Assembly (NCBI GenBank): GCA_015852425.1
Contig: JAAAIG010000096.1
Span: 1 to 64,000 of the forward strand
Source: Gryganskiella cystojenkinii
Taxonomy: Eukaryota; Mortierellomycota; Mortierellomycetes; Mortierellales; Mortierellaceae
Direction of reading: 5' to 3'
Length of the DNA stretch: 64,000 nt
The position numbers and the translations under genes are program-made. The notes beneath the pieces are model-generated. The model ran no database searches. It saw only the letters and a list, made by a program, of their open reading frames with translations, and was not told where the DNA came from. Below, piece after piece: positions 21,913-32,097 of this stretch; the first letter of the stretch is position 1; every line of letters starts with the position of its first letter.

Positions 21913-22590
21913 CTAGAAGTAATGTTTGTTGGACAATTGAGAGGGTTAGCCTTCTCGTTTGTAAAAATATGAGCGAGGACGTTGGTTTATTATTGACCAG
22001 GAAGAGAAAAATATGAAGAATTCAAGACGAACAACAATTCATCAGGAACTGGTATCCTATGAACTAGTCTTTTTGATGTTATGATCACTGCGCTACATTT
22101 TGACAGCTAGCAACAATTTGTCTGGCACGGATCAAAAAACTTTTGAAAAGAAGAGGTTCAAAAAAAAAGGACCTACAGAGAGGCAACCGGTGATCAAGTT
22201 GCAGCCTGCGAGTGATTACAAGGGACAGAAAACGGTGAAAGATGAGGTGAGAAAGGAAAAGAGAAAAGAGGTAAAAAAAAGGAAGAGGGGGGAGAAGAGG
22301 AAACAGAAAAGGTGCCAGGAGGGCGAATGAAGATGCAGAGAGCCCACACCGCGCCCATTCGACCCTGGCTGTTTTAACTTGGGAAATTTTTGGTTTGACA
22401 GAGCTGCGGGGTTCAGAGTAAAAACCTTACTTGCTGATCAGTCCCCAGCCTCTGTTCTCCTTCTATGCTATGGTGAATAATAACAACAGTTTTTCTAAAA
22501 ACTATGATTCACCTTTCTAGAACCTGAAGGTATACTACACTACGGGTGTACATATGTGCATTGTTGCCCAGTGGTGGTGCCGTCGGCTAC
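21913..22590. other. Intergenic, no clear gene
   Basis: Contains a purine-rich tract at 22240-22330 (GAAAAG/GGAAGAGG repeats) that yields an open frame of K/R/E only. Any missing first exon of the S/T/P-rich gene would lie in the first 200 bp. Confidence 0.4.
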
Positions 22591-22659
22591 ATACACTTTT
22601 AGGTTGTCGGGAATGGTGCAACGAGCAACGCGACATATCTGACAATATGAAAATGCACT

Positions 22660-23010
22660 ATGAGATAGGAAGACGCCCACATGGTTGAGAGTCTGCCTAA
22701 TTCCATAATATGTGTGAAGATACCCTGCCGCTCCTTCTCTGTCTTCTCCAAGACCCCCAGGCGATCAGGGATATATTTGTTTTTGCGCCAGGCATACGTC
22801 GACCCGTATCTTATTTTCTTGCACTGTTTTCTCCATTGTTTGCAGGACAATACCCTCCTTTATAGGTCCTTCTTTGATCGCCACCTTCTTGTGCAGGTCG
22901 TCCACTGTATTAGTCAACCGTTTGTCCAACTGGTGCGTTTTTTTTCGCCGTCATGACATCTTGTTGAATGAGTTCGTTGATGACGGCAAGCTTATTCTGT
23001 GCAGGAAAGG
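22660..23010 (-). pseudogene. Coding-like coiled-coil relic
   Basis: On the minus strand, after a good acceptor (cctttcctgcacag, 23003-23016), the frame reads NKLAVINELIQQDVMTAK. At an A8 run (about 22933-22940) the sense moves by one base into DKRLTNTVDDLHKKVAIKEG ... VLQTMEKTVQENK. It then meets a stop, and the sense resumes in a third frame as YIPDRLGVLEKTEKERQG. The heptad-like charged pattern looks like former protein sequence. No family recognised; it could also be chance. Confidence 0.3.
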
Positions 23011-23505
23011 TACACAGGTCAGATCTAAGGCCTGCAGCACACCCAACACACTTACAGGTAAATCGCCATGTGCTGTAGTTGTCCGTCACTCATACTGACT
23101 GGTAGTCTGCCCAGCAGGACACGAGGACTGAGAAGCGTGAAACTTGTCATTGCACGCGTTGATGCCGATGCTTAATATTATGAAGAAGGATTGACATTGA
23201 AAACATGGCCTTTTTTTTTCCGTCTTCTCCAAGGAGAACCTTCATGAAAAGCAAACAAGACACTTTTCCTCAGTCCTTCTTCAGCTGTTATGAACAGGAA
23301 TTACAGCTTGATTGCTTTAGTCGGTAACGCCCTCCCCCCAAGCAACAACGACAGGTTGCCGAAAACAAGGTCCTGTCATTACATCTTTAAGTTTTCTTTA
23401 TGTTATCTTAAAATGACCATTTTTTATTACAAGACAAAGGGAAGAGAGAGAGAAAAAAAAAAGGGGGGAGGGTAAAGAGGGTATAGCTTATTATTTTTGA
23501 GATTT
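23011..23505. other. Intergenic
   Basis: No conserved coding pattern. A purine tract (GAGAGAGAAAAAAAAAAGGGGGGAGG) at about 23443-23470 lies next to the 3' end of the FAD monooxygenase gene. Confidence 0.4.
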
Positions 23506-26500
23506 CTAATCGTACATGTGCCAGTGCCCCGTCTTGGCAGTTGTGGCCTTGGATTCTAAATAGGGTTGATCTAGATGACCCTCTCGTCTTTTCGACTGGT
23601 ATGTCTGCTGTTGCTGCTGATACTGATTTGGGATCAAAAAGCCTTCAATGTTCATCAATGAGGACATTGGTCTTAACGATTGAGGGATGGGAGGCACGGG
23701 TGGGATCGCTTTCGCGTTGTTACTGTAGATGTTGTGGTGGTGGCTGTAGCTGTTCGCCAAGGAGGACGAATAAGCCGGCAAGAGAATCGACGGTGTCGAG
23801 GCCGAGAACGCCGTAGTGTCAAAGATCAAGTGATCGACCCTGTCATCATCGCTTTCCTTTTCGGAATGCTTGGTTGTTTTGATGTACCCTGAAGAAATGG
23901 ATTTTCTCCGTGCAATCTCGAATCGTCTATCCTTTGTCAGAGGCAGCGTCTTGTCCTTGTTCGGGTGGGTACCTCTATCAGGGACAGATTGCAAGAAATG
24001 AAGCATTGGACGAGCATCATACATTTGGTCGCCCAATTTAACCTTGAGACGTTCTGCTACCCAGTTTGAGGCCATCTTTCTCATGATTTTTCCAGTGAGT
24101 CTCTAGAAAAAAAAAAAAAAAGTAGACAACAGGGACAAGTATGAATATTTCGTCGTCGCAATTGCCCAATTCTTGTTTACGTAACATTCATTAATTTTAC
24201 CCGATTGAAGAAGAGCTGGTCCTGGTCCTTGGATCGAAGTACTGCGAATTTAGCATCTGGTCCACGTCTCTGGTAATGCAATCGGAAAAGAGCGTCGACA
24301 TCCGTGACAGAGTTACTTGGGAGGTCAACCAAGAGTGACGCGAGACTGATCGCGTCTAGAATCGCCTGCGTAGGTCCATGCCCTGACGAGATGAGGAGCT
24401 AATACGAAGAGGGTAGAGCAAACGGGCATTAATGAACCAGAGCAACCGTCTGCCACAACGATGCATAGGAGTTGTGAAAATAGAGGTGAACTTACTGTGT
24501 GGCATGCTTTGATAGGGTAAAGAGAGCGGACGAAATTATAGTACATTACACCGAAATTGTAGACGATGCTGTTAGCATAACTCGCACATCACCACAATAA
24601 TTAAAAAAAAGTGATTCATCCGTTGCGAACGCTAGCATTAAGACTTACCATCGCCCATCAATATCGTCCGACCAAAATGCCAACAATGATAAAATTTCTC
24701 CTCCGTGACCACCATGGACATCATCTTCTTCGAGGTTGCATCAATCATGTCCCCTAGTGTTCCTCCATAGGGTGTCAGCTGGTTCCTGAAAGTGTCCTTG
24801 ATAGAATATCTGGGATCGACCTGATTCCAGATGCGATCCGAGTTCTTGATTGTTAAATGATCCAAGGATCCGTCGTTCGCGTCCAAGATATTAGGGTATT
24901 GTCGAAACGCCTTTGCTTTTGCTTCGTTGTCGACGTACTCGCCGCTGCCACCCGCACTCTTCTGAGAGACCGTGGAACCGTTGCTCATGGTCACGAGCCC
25001 CGAGGATAAGCGCTTCCGAAGAGTTTGATCATCCTTGATGTTGCCATTGACGGTACTGTTCCCGCCGTTGCTGTTCGTCCTACTGTCATATCTCGGTCTT
25101 CCCTCCGCGGTCAAGGAGATGGAATTGATCCTCTCGTTCAGATAATCCAAATCGTCGTCGTCATCATCACTCAGGCCGCTTATCCCATTCTCAAAGTAAG
25201 CGACTCCGCGGGATCCCGGTGTAACCGGTGAAGAAGGCGGACTATATGAGCTTGACGATATACCAGAAAACGCACCCATATCATCGGACGTCGAAGTCGT
25301 GACCTTGGAATCGTGCCGTGGATAATGATAACCTTGTTCTGTATGGGAAGTCGTCGTCGATGAGGATTCGAGACTGACGCGGTCCGAGCTCTTCATCTTT
25401 GAGAGTTTTTTACTGGCGACAGATGAACTCGACTTTGACTTTTTCAGTCGAGGCACAGGTGTCGTGACGGCCCACCCGAATCGATTCTCGGCCATCGGTA
25501 CGAACCAGACCTATTTTACCCATAATATAATCCAGGGAAAGTTGCTTAGCATAAGACAAGCATATCCCTTAATGTACCTGTTATTGTTGCCATGGGTTCA
25601 TGCCAGATCGTCCCCACTTACCATGCAGTTGTATTCCTTGGGCATGACCAACATCATCTCACAATTCTTGGATCCCAGGACTGGGTATTTTTGTAAGGAC
25701 ATGGGTTGTGTGACCCCGGCGATACATCGTTGCTCGACTTTTGGTTTCTCTGAATCACTTGGGTGAGGCATCTTGCCATCCGGTGAACGACGACGGATCT
25801 CGTCATAGATGGCCTCACGAATTGGAGAGTCGCCTCCGTCTGCTGCGACCAGGATATCGCCCGAGTACTGAGATCCATCCTTGCATCGGATCTTGACTCC
25901 GTCCTTGTTTTGGACTGTGGATATGACTCGTTTGCTGAATAGGATCTTGTACGCCGGGATGCGGGAAAGGAGAATGTCGTAGAGTTTTGGACGGACGATT
26001 GTCAGCGTATCATAACCATATCTACGTGTAATATAATCAAGAGAAACACAACACATGTTGTAGGAAACGGGAGAGAGAAACAGAGAGACAGATAGAGAGA
26101 GAAAGTGTGCGGTTAGCTCAATTGAGAAACATTTTTGGCATTTAGAGCCTGAAAGGTCAGCATTAATTCTATTGTTGTTGTTGTGTTTGTTTGCGGGTGC
26201 GACGTGGGCGATGGGTTAGAGTATTAGAGAGCAAATATGAAATGTGGGCAAACACAAGGTGCCACAAAGAAGAAAAAATTGGACAAACAAGAAAGAGGGC
26301 AAAACCTGAACACAGAATTTGCGGTTCTCTGTGTTTGTTGTGGTTTCGTAGGGAAATCAGTGGAAGCAAAAAAAAACGAGGATGATTGTTGGGCGAGGGT
26401 GCGGGAGACCCATCCGTTTGTTTTTCTTTGGCGCCTTCCAGGCTAGAGCGCCTCAATTTCCACTGAAATAAAAAACTGGCTGTTATCCTTTCTCATACCT

Positions 26501-26791
26501 TTCTCCAGCAAACCCAACGTCAAGATGACACATCCTGCTAAGCTTATGATCCAAGAGATTGACTCCGGTCATGACATTTGATTGACGGACCAGATCGTCC
26601 ATAAGCCCTAGTTGTTCCATGACCTTCATAACCGAGGGCTGGATACTGATCACGGCTCCCAAGGGTTGAACATCCTCTCGGGCTTCGAGAATCAAAAAGT
26701 CGATACCGGCTCGTTCCAGCATCACACCGAGGGAGAGACCCGCGATTCCTCCTCCGGCAATGATGACCTTGAACTTGAACGGTAGTGGCAT
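23506..26791 (-). CDS. FAD-dependent monooxygenase with a large low-complexity insert and an 11-nt micro-exon
   Basis: Six exons (26791-26499, 26021-25622, 25510-24649, 24506-24496, 24398-24201, 24102-23506) encode about 786 residues. Group A flavin monooxygenase marks: GGGIAGLSLGVMLERAG (FAD/Rossmann, residues 11-27), LVAADGGDSPIRE (DG motif) and ILMGDACHT (GD motif). The GD motif is completed by the 11-nt exon (catgccacaca), which supplies A-C-H-T. These enzymes hydroxylate small molecules using NAD(P)H and O2. Between the WFVPM strand and the GD motif lies a 190-residue S/T/D-rich insert absent from the paralogue at 35.9 kb. The C-terminus (about 140 residues) is also long and P/S/Q-rich. 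After DACH, the usual LPxxGQG reads LISSGHG, so the FAD-phosphate loop is unusual. Substrate unknown. Confidence 0.85.
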
Positions 26792-27592
26792 CGTTACGGT
26801 TTGTTTGTTATTTTTTTTTTGTTGGGCGTATGATACTGAGTTAGTCCGTAAAGAGAGGGAGAACGTGGTTGTTTGTATTGTGACCAAAAAAAAAAAAAAT
26901 GAAAAAATATAAAAAATGTAAGGTTGAAAGAGAGTTGAGTTTAGGATTGAACGTGATGGGCAGAAGACCGTGGAATGTTTGCAAATGCAGAAAGAAAATA
27001 GAGAATGCAGATGATGATTAATTGCAAAGAAGCAAGATGAAGAGAGCAATGCGTGAAAACACCACGCATACGCGCTAGGCTAGCAAGGGAAGAGAGTGGA
27101 GAGGAGAGGGGAGAGGGCGAGGATGCAAATGGAAGGAATGAAAACAAGCCAATGGAGCAAAAAGTGGTCAAAGAAGCAAAAGAAAAAGCCCAGCTGCTCA
27201 AAGGCGCGAAGACAAGGTTCCAGGAACAGTCTTCTTTTCTTTTCTGAGTGTGCCTGGCTCTCCAAACAGTTGTGCCCTTTTTGAACGTGGTGGGGAGGGG
27301 GCACATGCCCAACAATAAAAGAGCGCACTTCCCGTTTCTCTCTTTACCTTTTGTGGAGATACCTCCATTTCCAGTTTTTATTTTCGGTCTCCGGCATCAT
27401 CGCTAATTCGTGGTTGTCTGTGCAAAATGGATATCATAGTCAACTATGTAACACCCACGCAAGCGCCGCTCGTTTTCTCTTTTTTAAGGTTCGTCGACGA
27501 TCAATCTTCTTTAATTATGCGCTTTTGAAAGCCGCACAAGGAAACAAAACAACATTCTTTTCAGTAGTATTTTTTCAATTTTTGATTCTTTT
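26792..27592. promoter_or_regulatory. Intergenic: upstream region of the FAD monooxygenase and 3' end of the BTB gene
   Basis: 801 bp. The part next to the FAD gene start is T/C-rich on the transcribed strand (TTTTTTTTTTTTTGGTCACAATAC-like). No further gene; open frames are composition by-products. Confidence 0.45.
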
Positions 27593-29494
27593 TCAGTTCC
27601 GTTGCAGGACTTGTTCCTTCATCATCTCGACCAAGATCCGTTCAAACGCTTCATGAGTCTTGAACCGGTCCAGAATCTTGGCCTCCCGGTTCGACAGGAT
27701 CTTGCCGAGATCCGAGACTAATTCCCGTATCAACGCCCGTTCAATTCTTGGGAACCTGTAACCCCAAGCAAACAATGTCTGTAACATCGATTCCCGTGGC
27801 ATCATTGTCGTTTTTGTCGCAGGAGCCCATTTCGACCTCAAGCTCTCGTTTTCGCTCTCAGCTCTTGTTGTCCGCTGCCGCCACCAACGTGCACCCAACG
27901 ACGATGACGACGCAGAAGATGACGACGATGAATAGTTTGAGCACAACATCAATTCGTGCTCCTCGCTCTCACAGCAACAGCAATCCGGGGATAGACCGAG
28001 CACGAGCGCGACACAATACTCTTCCAGTGGTTCAATCTCTAGAAACGTTGCCAGTGCCATAAGATCCTTGACTGTGTATCCACAGTTGGCCTCGACGACA
28101 GGGCGTTCGCCAAGATAGATGTATCGAACCACGGCCCGGACGACAGCAGGAGGTGAGTCCTCGAATCGGATCGATCGAATGGGTTCCTGCGGTTGATCAA
28201 TTAGTGGTGGGGGTGGAGAGGATGGTATCATCGAGTTGTTATTGGCGGTATTGATATTGGTGCCTCTGCTGTTGTTTCCTGCAGTAGAAGTTCCGTGGTG
28301 CGAAGCCACGGTGACATTTTCGCTCTCCGCCGGTTCATGGTCACTCACACTGTCATCTTTGAAGTTCCCTTTCTCTTCCTCCTCAGGTGGCAAGGTGGTC
28401 AGCAGCCGTTGCATCGAGTCAGATTCGACTGTGCCCAGGACACAGGCATGGGCATGGATCTCGTCTTCCTCATCATCATCATTCCGACCGCAAACATAGT
28501 CCAACCATACGACGTCATACGGGTCTTTGGCAAATAACAGTTGAATATCCGCACCTACCGCTCGTTCCAAGAATGCAGTCAGTTTTTGCCGAGCCTCGGT
28601 GGAGATGAAACGAGCGTCCAACGGTTTCTGACTCCAGTCCAGGCCAAGATATTTTGCTCCTCTTTGGAGACGGGACGGTCTCATGGGTCCTCCGATGATC
28701 TGTCTTGGTGATAACGATGATGATGAATGTTGCTCTGAGGTCCTGGGTCGGTAGGGTCCTCTTAACAGAGGCGGCTTGTCCTTGATGAGAACGACATGAA
28801 GTACGGTATGTTCATCGACGTTTGGGAGCGTGGACGCATGTAGGTCCACTAAACAGTCGTAATCACAGTGGGGGAGAAATAGATCAAAACTTGCACTCAA
28901 AGGTTGAAACCGACCGAGGATAGTACTTATCTGACTACTCTTTTGCACGTTTGTTTTTGTTTTGCCATTTTTTTCTACTTTTCTTTTCATTTTGTTCTTC
29001 TCACCTCGCAATCCCCGCAAGAGCGTCTCTGGCTGTCTAACTGGCATATCGATGAGAACAAATGGTCGTGGTTCCTGTTGCGGTGGTGCATTATAATACC
29101 CGCGAGGAGTCATGGACGAGATGCAGAGTCGCGAGTAGTACAAAAGATCGTGAGTCACCAAGGCTTGGACAGCTCGTTGAGTGGTTCTGATCGGCCGACA
29201 TTTTAGAGAGATGATCAAATCTGGAGGGTCATCGTTATCAAGGCCAAAGGGGTCTGCAGTTGTTGATGTGATATTCGCGGTAGAAGTAGAAACGGAGCAA
29301 GTCCAGGAACATGGTCGGTCTTGGCAAACGAAGGATATATGAAAGGGTCTGGGCCTCGGTCTGTCGTCTCTATCCAAGTCATCCTCGTAAGAATCTTGAG
29401 AGTGTATGTGTGAGTGAGTGTGTGAGTGGCGGTAAAAATAAGTGTCCGGCGGCGGTAGAGAGATCTCAAAGACCACTCTGTCGAGAGTGCTCAT
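27593..29494 (-). CDS. BTB/POZ-domain protein with a split BTB fold
   Basis: Single exon. The start chosen is MSTLDRVVFEISLPPPD at 29494, giving 633 residues; the frame is open 38 codons further but that part is UTR-like. Residues 1-250 contain a MATH-like or otherwise beta-rich region (FEISLPPP, FHISFVCQDRPCSWTC). Residues 330-510 look like a BTB domain: ADIQLLFAKDPYDVVWLD, an acidic/polar insert of about 90 residues, then FEDSPPAVVRAVVRYIYLGE and LMALATFLEIEPLEEYC. BTB proteins commonly serve as Cullin-3 adaptors. The C-terminal part is helical (RALIRELVSDLGKILSNREA). A lysine-rich stretch near residue 200 could be an unspliced intron, but no in-phase splice pair was found. Confidence 0.7.
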   Translation of the reverse strand: MSTLDRVVFEISLPPPDTYFYRHSHTHSHIHSQDSYEDDLDRDDRPRPRPFHISFVCQDRPCSWTCSVSTSTANITSTTADPFGLDNDDPPDLIISLKCRPIRTTQRAVQALVTHDLLYYSRLCISSMTPRGYYNAPPQQEPRPFVLIDMPVRQPETLLRGLRGEKNKMKRKVEKNGKTKTNVQKSSQISTILGRFQPLSASFDLFLPHCDYDCLVDLHASTLPNVDEHTVLHVVLIKDKPPLLRGPYRPRTSEQHSSSSLSPRQIIGGPMRPSRLQRGAKYLGLDWSQKPLDARFISTEARQKLTAFLERAVGADIQLLFAKDPYDVVWLDYVCGRNDDDEEDEIHAHACVLGTVESDSMQRLLTTLPPEEEEKGNFKDDSVSDHEPAESENVTVASHHGTSTAGNNSRGTNINTANNNSMIPSSPPPPLIDQPQEPIRSIRFEDSPPAVVRAVVRYIYLGERPVVEANCGYTVKDLMALATFLEIEPLEEYCVALVLGLSPDCCCCESEEHELMLCSNYSSSSSSASSSSLGARWWRQRTTRAESENESLRSKWAPATKTTMMPRESMLQTLFAWGYRFPRIERALIRELVSDLGKILSNREAKILDRFKTHEAFERILVEMMKEQVLQRN

Positions 29495-29951
29495 ATCGTA
29501 AAGAAAAGCAACGGCAGAGGCCCAAAGAGAGAAGGGTCGAAGTGAGTTCCAGAAAGACAAAGTAGGTGGAGAGGAATGAAAAAGGAGCCCATTGTTGACC
29601 GCTCTCACCCTCCCTGTCTTCGTGCTCTCCGAAGGCCGAAAAATCTGATCTTCGCGCTAAAACAGACTTCTATTTTTCAGGCTCTTTTTTTTTGCTCTTT
29701 TTACTGTCCTAGGGCAATATTGGCAATTAAAAGAACATGCATGCAACGAGTACAGTATGGGATACCTTTTTTCCTGGATCCACTTGATTTTGTGGGGTAC
29801 TGTACTCCAGCGGAAACGTTGCAGGTCTTAATCCAGTTTGTTAGAATGAGCTTCAACGACCTCGGGAGTCAAACAAGTTCAAAACGTATAGACGCATCCC
29901 TTTTCATTGAGAAAAGAATTGGGTTTACGGTCCTTCAAAGACCTTCCATAT
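29495..29951. other. Intergenic upstream of the BTB gene
   Basis: Promoter side of the BTB gene and flank of the accessory island. No gene seen. Confidence 0.4.
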
Positions 29952-30824
29952 TCAGAAAGCAATCCACTTCTCGTCCAAGAACAACAAATTTGCACAAACG
30001 GGGCGAGGTTGGTGCTTAGCATAGTCAATGACAGACATGTTGACCACTGAAAAGTTCTTGTGAGGAGGGTGTTCCAGGTCAAGGTTCACTAGTTCTTGGT
30101 TTTGAGGTTCGTAGGGCAGACCGTCATGGAAGAGAAGGTCGACTCGCACGGAGTACAGAGTTTCGGGATCCGGGCATATCAGACATTCATGGAAGAGAAA
30201 GTCGTCATGCTCAGAGGACAGAGTTTCAGAATCGAGGTTCTTGAACTCTCGGTTTTTTTTGGTTCTTGGGGATGTGGGATAAAGTCGCGTTTTTCTTGTC
30301 AAGGCAGGTCGATTGAAGTGGCAGAGGCGAAGTCATGTTGGTGTTGTCAGAGCGGGTTGTGTCAGGGCGGGTTGTTCCTCCCTTCTTAGGTTTGTCTCTC
30401 CGGGACAAAAGCTTGTTTGTCTTATTGCCTGAGAGGGCGGGATCTTGGAAACAATCAGTGGCAGGTATCGAAATCGGGTTGGAATCTGGCGGTTTTTGTG
30501 CAACAGGATAAATATGATGGAGATGGCCTAGATGGAGCGCTGCTTTCTTTACCAGGCCTATCTGTTTAACGAGAAAGACACAGTATCGGAGTCATTGCTA
30601 GCCTCCACTACTTCTACACCAGCAAGAGTCTTCTTGATGCTGAGGCACTTTCCATTCATGTGTCCGGACTCGCCGCAATAATGACAGAGCTTGTTGTCAA
30701 ACCTGGGCTGTATTGACGCACAGGTTTTCAAACGCGTGTGATTGATTGACATTGAAACATGCATCTTTATTTCATTTGGTGGAGACACTCTTGGGGTCCG
30801 TTCGATTTTGAACGGCCGGATCAC
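29952..30824 (-). pseudogene. Zinc-knuckle (gag-like) relic
   Basis: From 30824 an 88-codon frame encodes a CCHC zinc knuckle, CHYCGESGHMNGKC (C-x2-C-x4-H-x4-C), the nucleic-acid-binding finger of retroelement gag proteins. After a stop the minus strand is open again from 30543 to 30226 (P/T/K-rich, GGTTRPDTTRSDNTNMTS). The sense then shifts frame into a 117-codon stretch holding two copies of a 22-residue repeat (DSETLSSEHDDFLFHECLI and DPETLYSVRVDLLFHDGLP). No reverse transcriptase, integrase or LTRs were seen. A cellular zinc-knuckle gene in decay is the alternative. Confidence 0.4.
30070..30240. repeat. Imperfect 66-bp tandem repeat
   Basis: Two adjacent copies built on TCATGGAAGAGAA(A/G)GTCG and ACAGAGTTTC, about 66 bp apart, inside the zinc-knuckle relic. 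Confidence 0.6.
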
Positions 30825-30871
30825 TTGTGGATGGTCAGATTGGAGTTGGTCTTGAGAGCTATACTCAGTGC

Positions 30872-32097
30872 CTAAGCTCCGTTGCCCCCCAAGTCCAAAG
30901 TGGTCAGAGTTGAATTGATCTTGAGTGCCTCCGACAGCGCTTGAGTTCCATTGTTTCCTATCGAATTGTTCCTCAGGATTAAAGTGGTCAAAGTCAAGTT
31001 GGTCTTGAGTGCCTCAGACAGCGCCTGAGCACCGTTGATTCCGATCGAGTTGTACCCTAGATCCAAAGTGGTCAAAACCGAGTTGGTCTTGAGTGTTTCA
31101 GACAGCGCCCGAGCTCCATTCACTCCGATCGAGTTGTTCTCTAAATCCAAAGTGGTCAGGGTCGAGTTGGTCTTGAGTGCGCCTGATAGCGCCTGAGTTC
31201 CAAGGTCTCCGATCGAGTTGCCCCTCAAGTACAACCTGGTCAGAGTCGAGTTGGTCTTGAGTGCTTCAGACAGCGCCTCAGCACCGTTGATTCTGATCGA
31301 GTTGTTACACAATTTCAACGTGGTCAAAGCCGAGTTGGTCTTGAGAGCCTCAGACAGCGCCTGAGCACCGTTGATTCCGATCGAGTTGTACCCTAGATCC
31401 AAAGTGGTCAAAGCCGACTTGGTGCTGAGTGTTTCAGACAGCGCCCGGGCTCCATTCACTCCGATCGAGTTGCTCCTTAGATCCAAAGCGGCCAGGGTCG
31501 AGTTGGTCTTGAGTGCATTTGATAGCGCCTGGGTTCCAAGGTCTCCGATCGAGTTGCCCCTCAAGTACAACCTGGTCAGAGTCGAGTTGGTCTTGAGTGC
31601 TCCAGACAGCGCCTGAGCTCCGTTATCTCCAAGCCGGTTTTCCCCCAGATCCATAGTGGTTAGAGTCGAGTTGGTGTCGAGTGCCTCTGATAGCGCCTCA
31701 ACTCCGTTAGATCTGATCGAGTTGTTGTACAAGTTCAAAGTAGTCAAAGACAGGTTGATTTTGGTGCTTCAGACAGCGCTTGAGCTCCATTGTCTCCGAG
31801 AAAGTTGTAGAACAAGTTCAAAGTGGTCAAAGTCGAGTTGGTCTTGAGTGCCTCTGATAGCGCCTGAGCTCCATTCTCTTTGATCGAGTTGGCCGTCAAG
31901 TTCAAAGTGGTCAAAGTCGAGTTAGTCTTGAGTGCTTCAGAAAGCGCTCGAACACCGCTCTCTTCGATCAAGTTGGACTGCAAGTCCAAAATGGTCAGAG
32001 TCGAGTTGGTCTTGAGTGCCTCAGACAGCGCATGGGCTCCACTATTTCCGATCTTGTTATCCCACAAGTTCAAAGTGATCAGAGTCGAATTGGCCAT
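30872..32097 (-). repeat. Tandem 84-bp (28-residue) LRR array, about 14 full units
   Basis: Units follow STLTTLDLxxNSIGxNGAQALSEALKTN and stay exactly 84 bp apart across the frameshift. Units 7-9 and 11-13 carry matching variants in the same order (LYLRGNSIGDLGTQ, NSIGVNGAR, LDLGYNSIGINGAQ), so a four-unit block of 336 bp has been duplicated. The repeat type is the RNase-inhibitor (RNI) class. Confidence 0.85.

Noticed and set aside
22100..22330. 76-codon K/E/R-rich frame
   Set aside because: Purine tract artefact.
28920..29010. Possible intron in the K-rich stretch of the BTB gene
   Set aside because: A gtgag donor exists, but no AG acceptor restores phase; kept as coding with caution.
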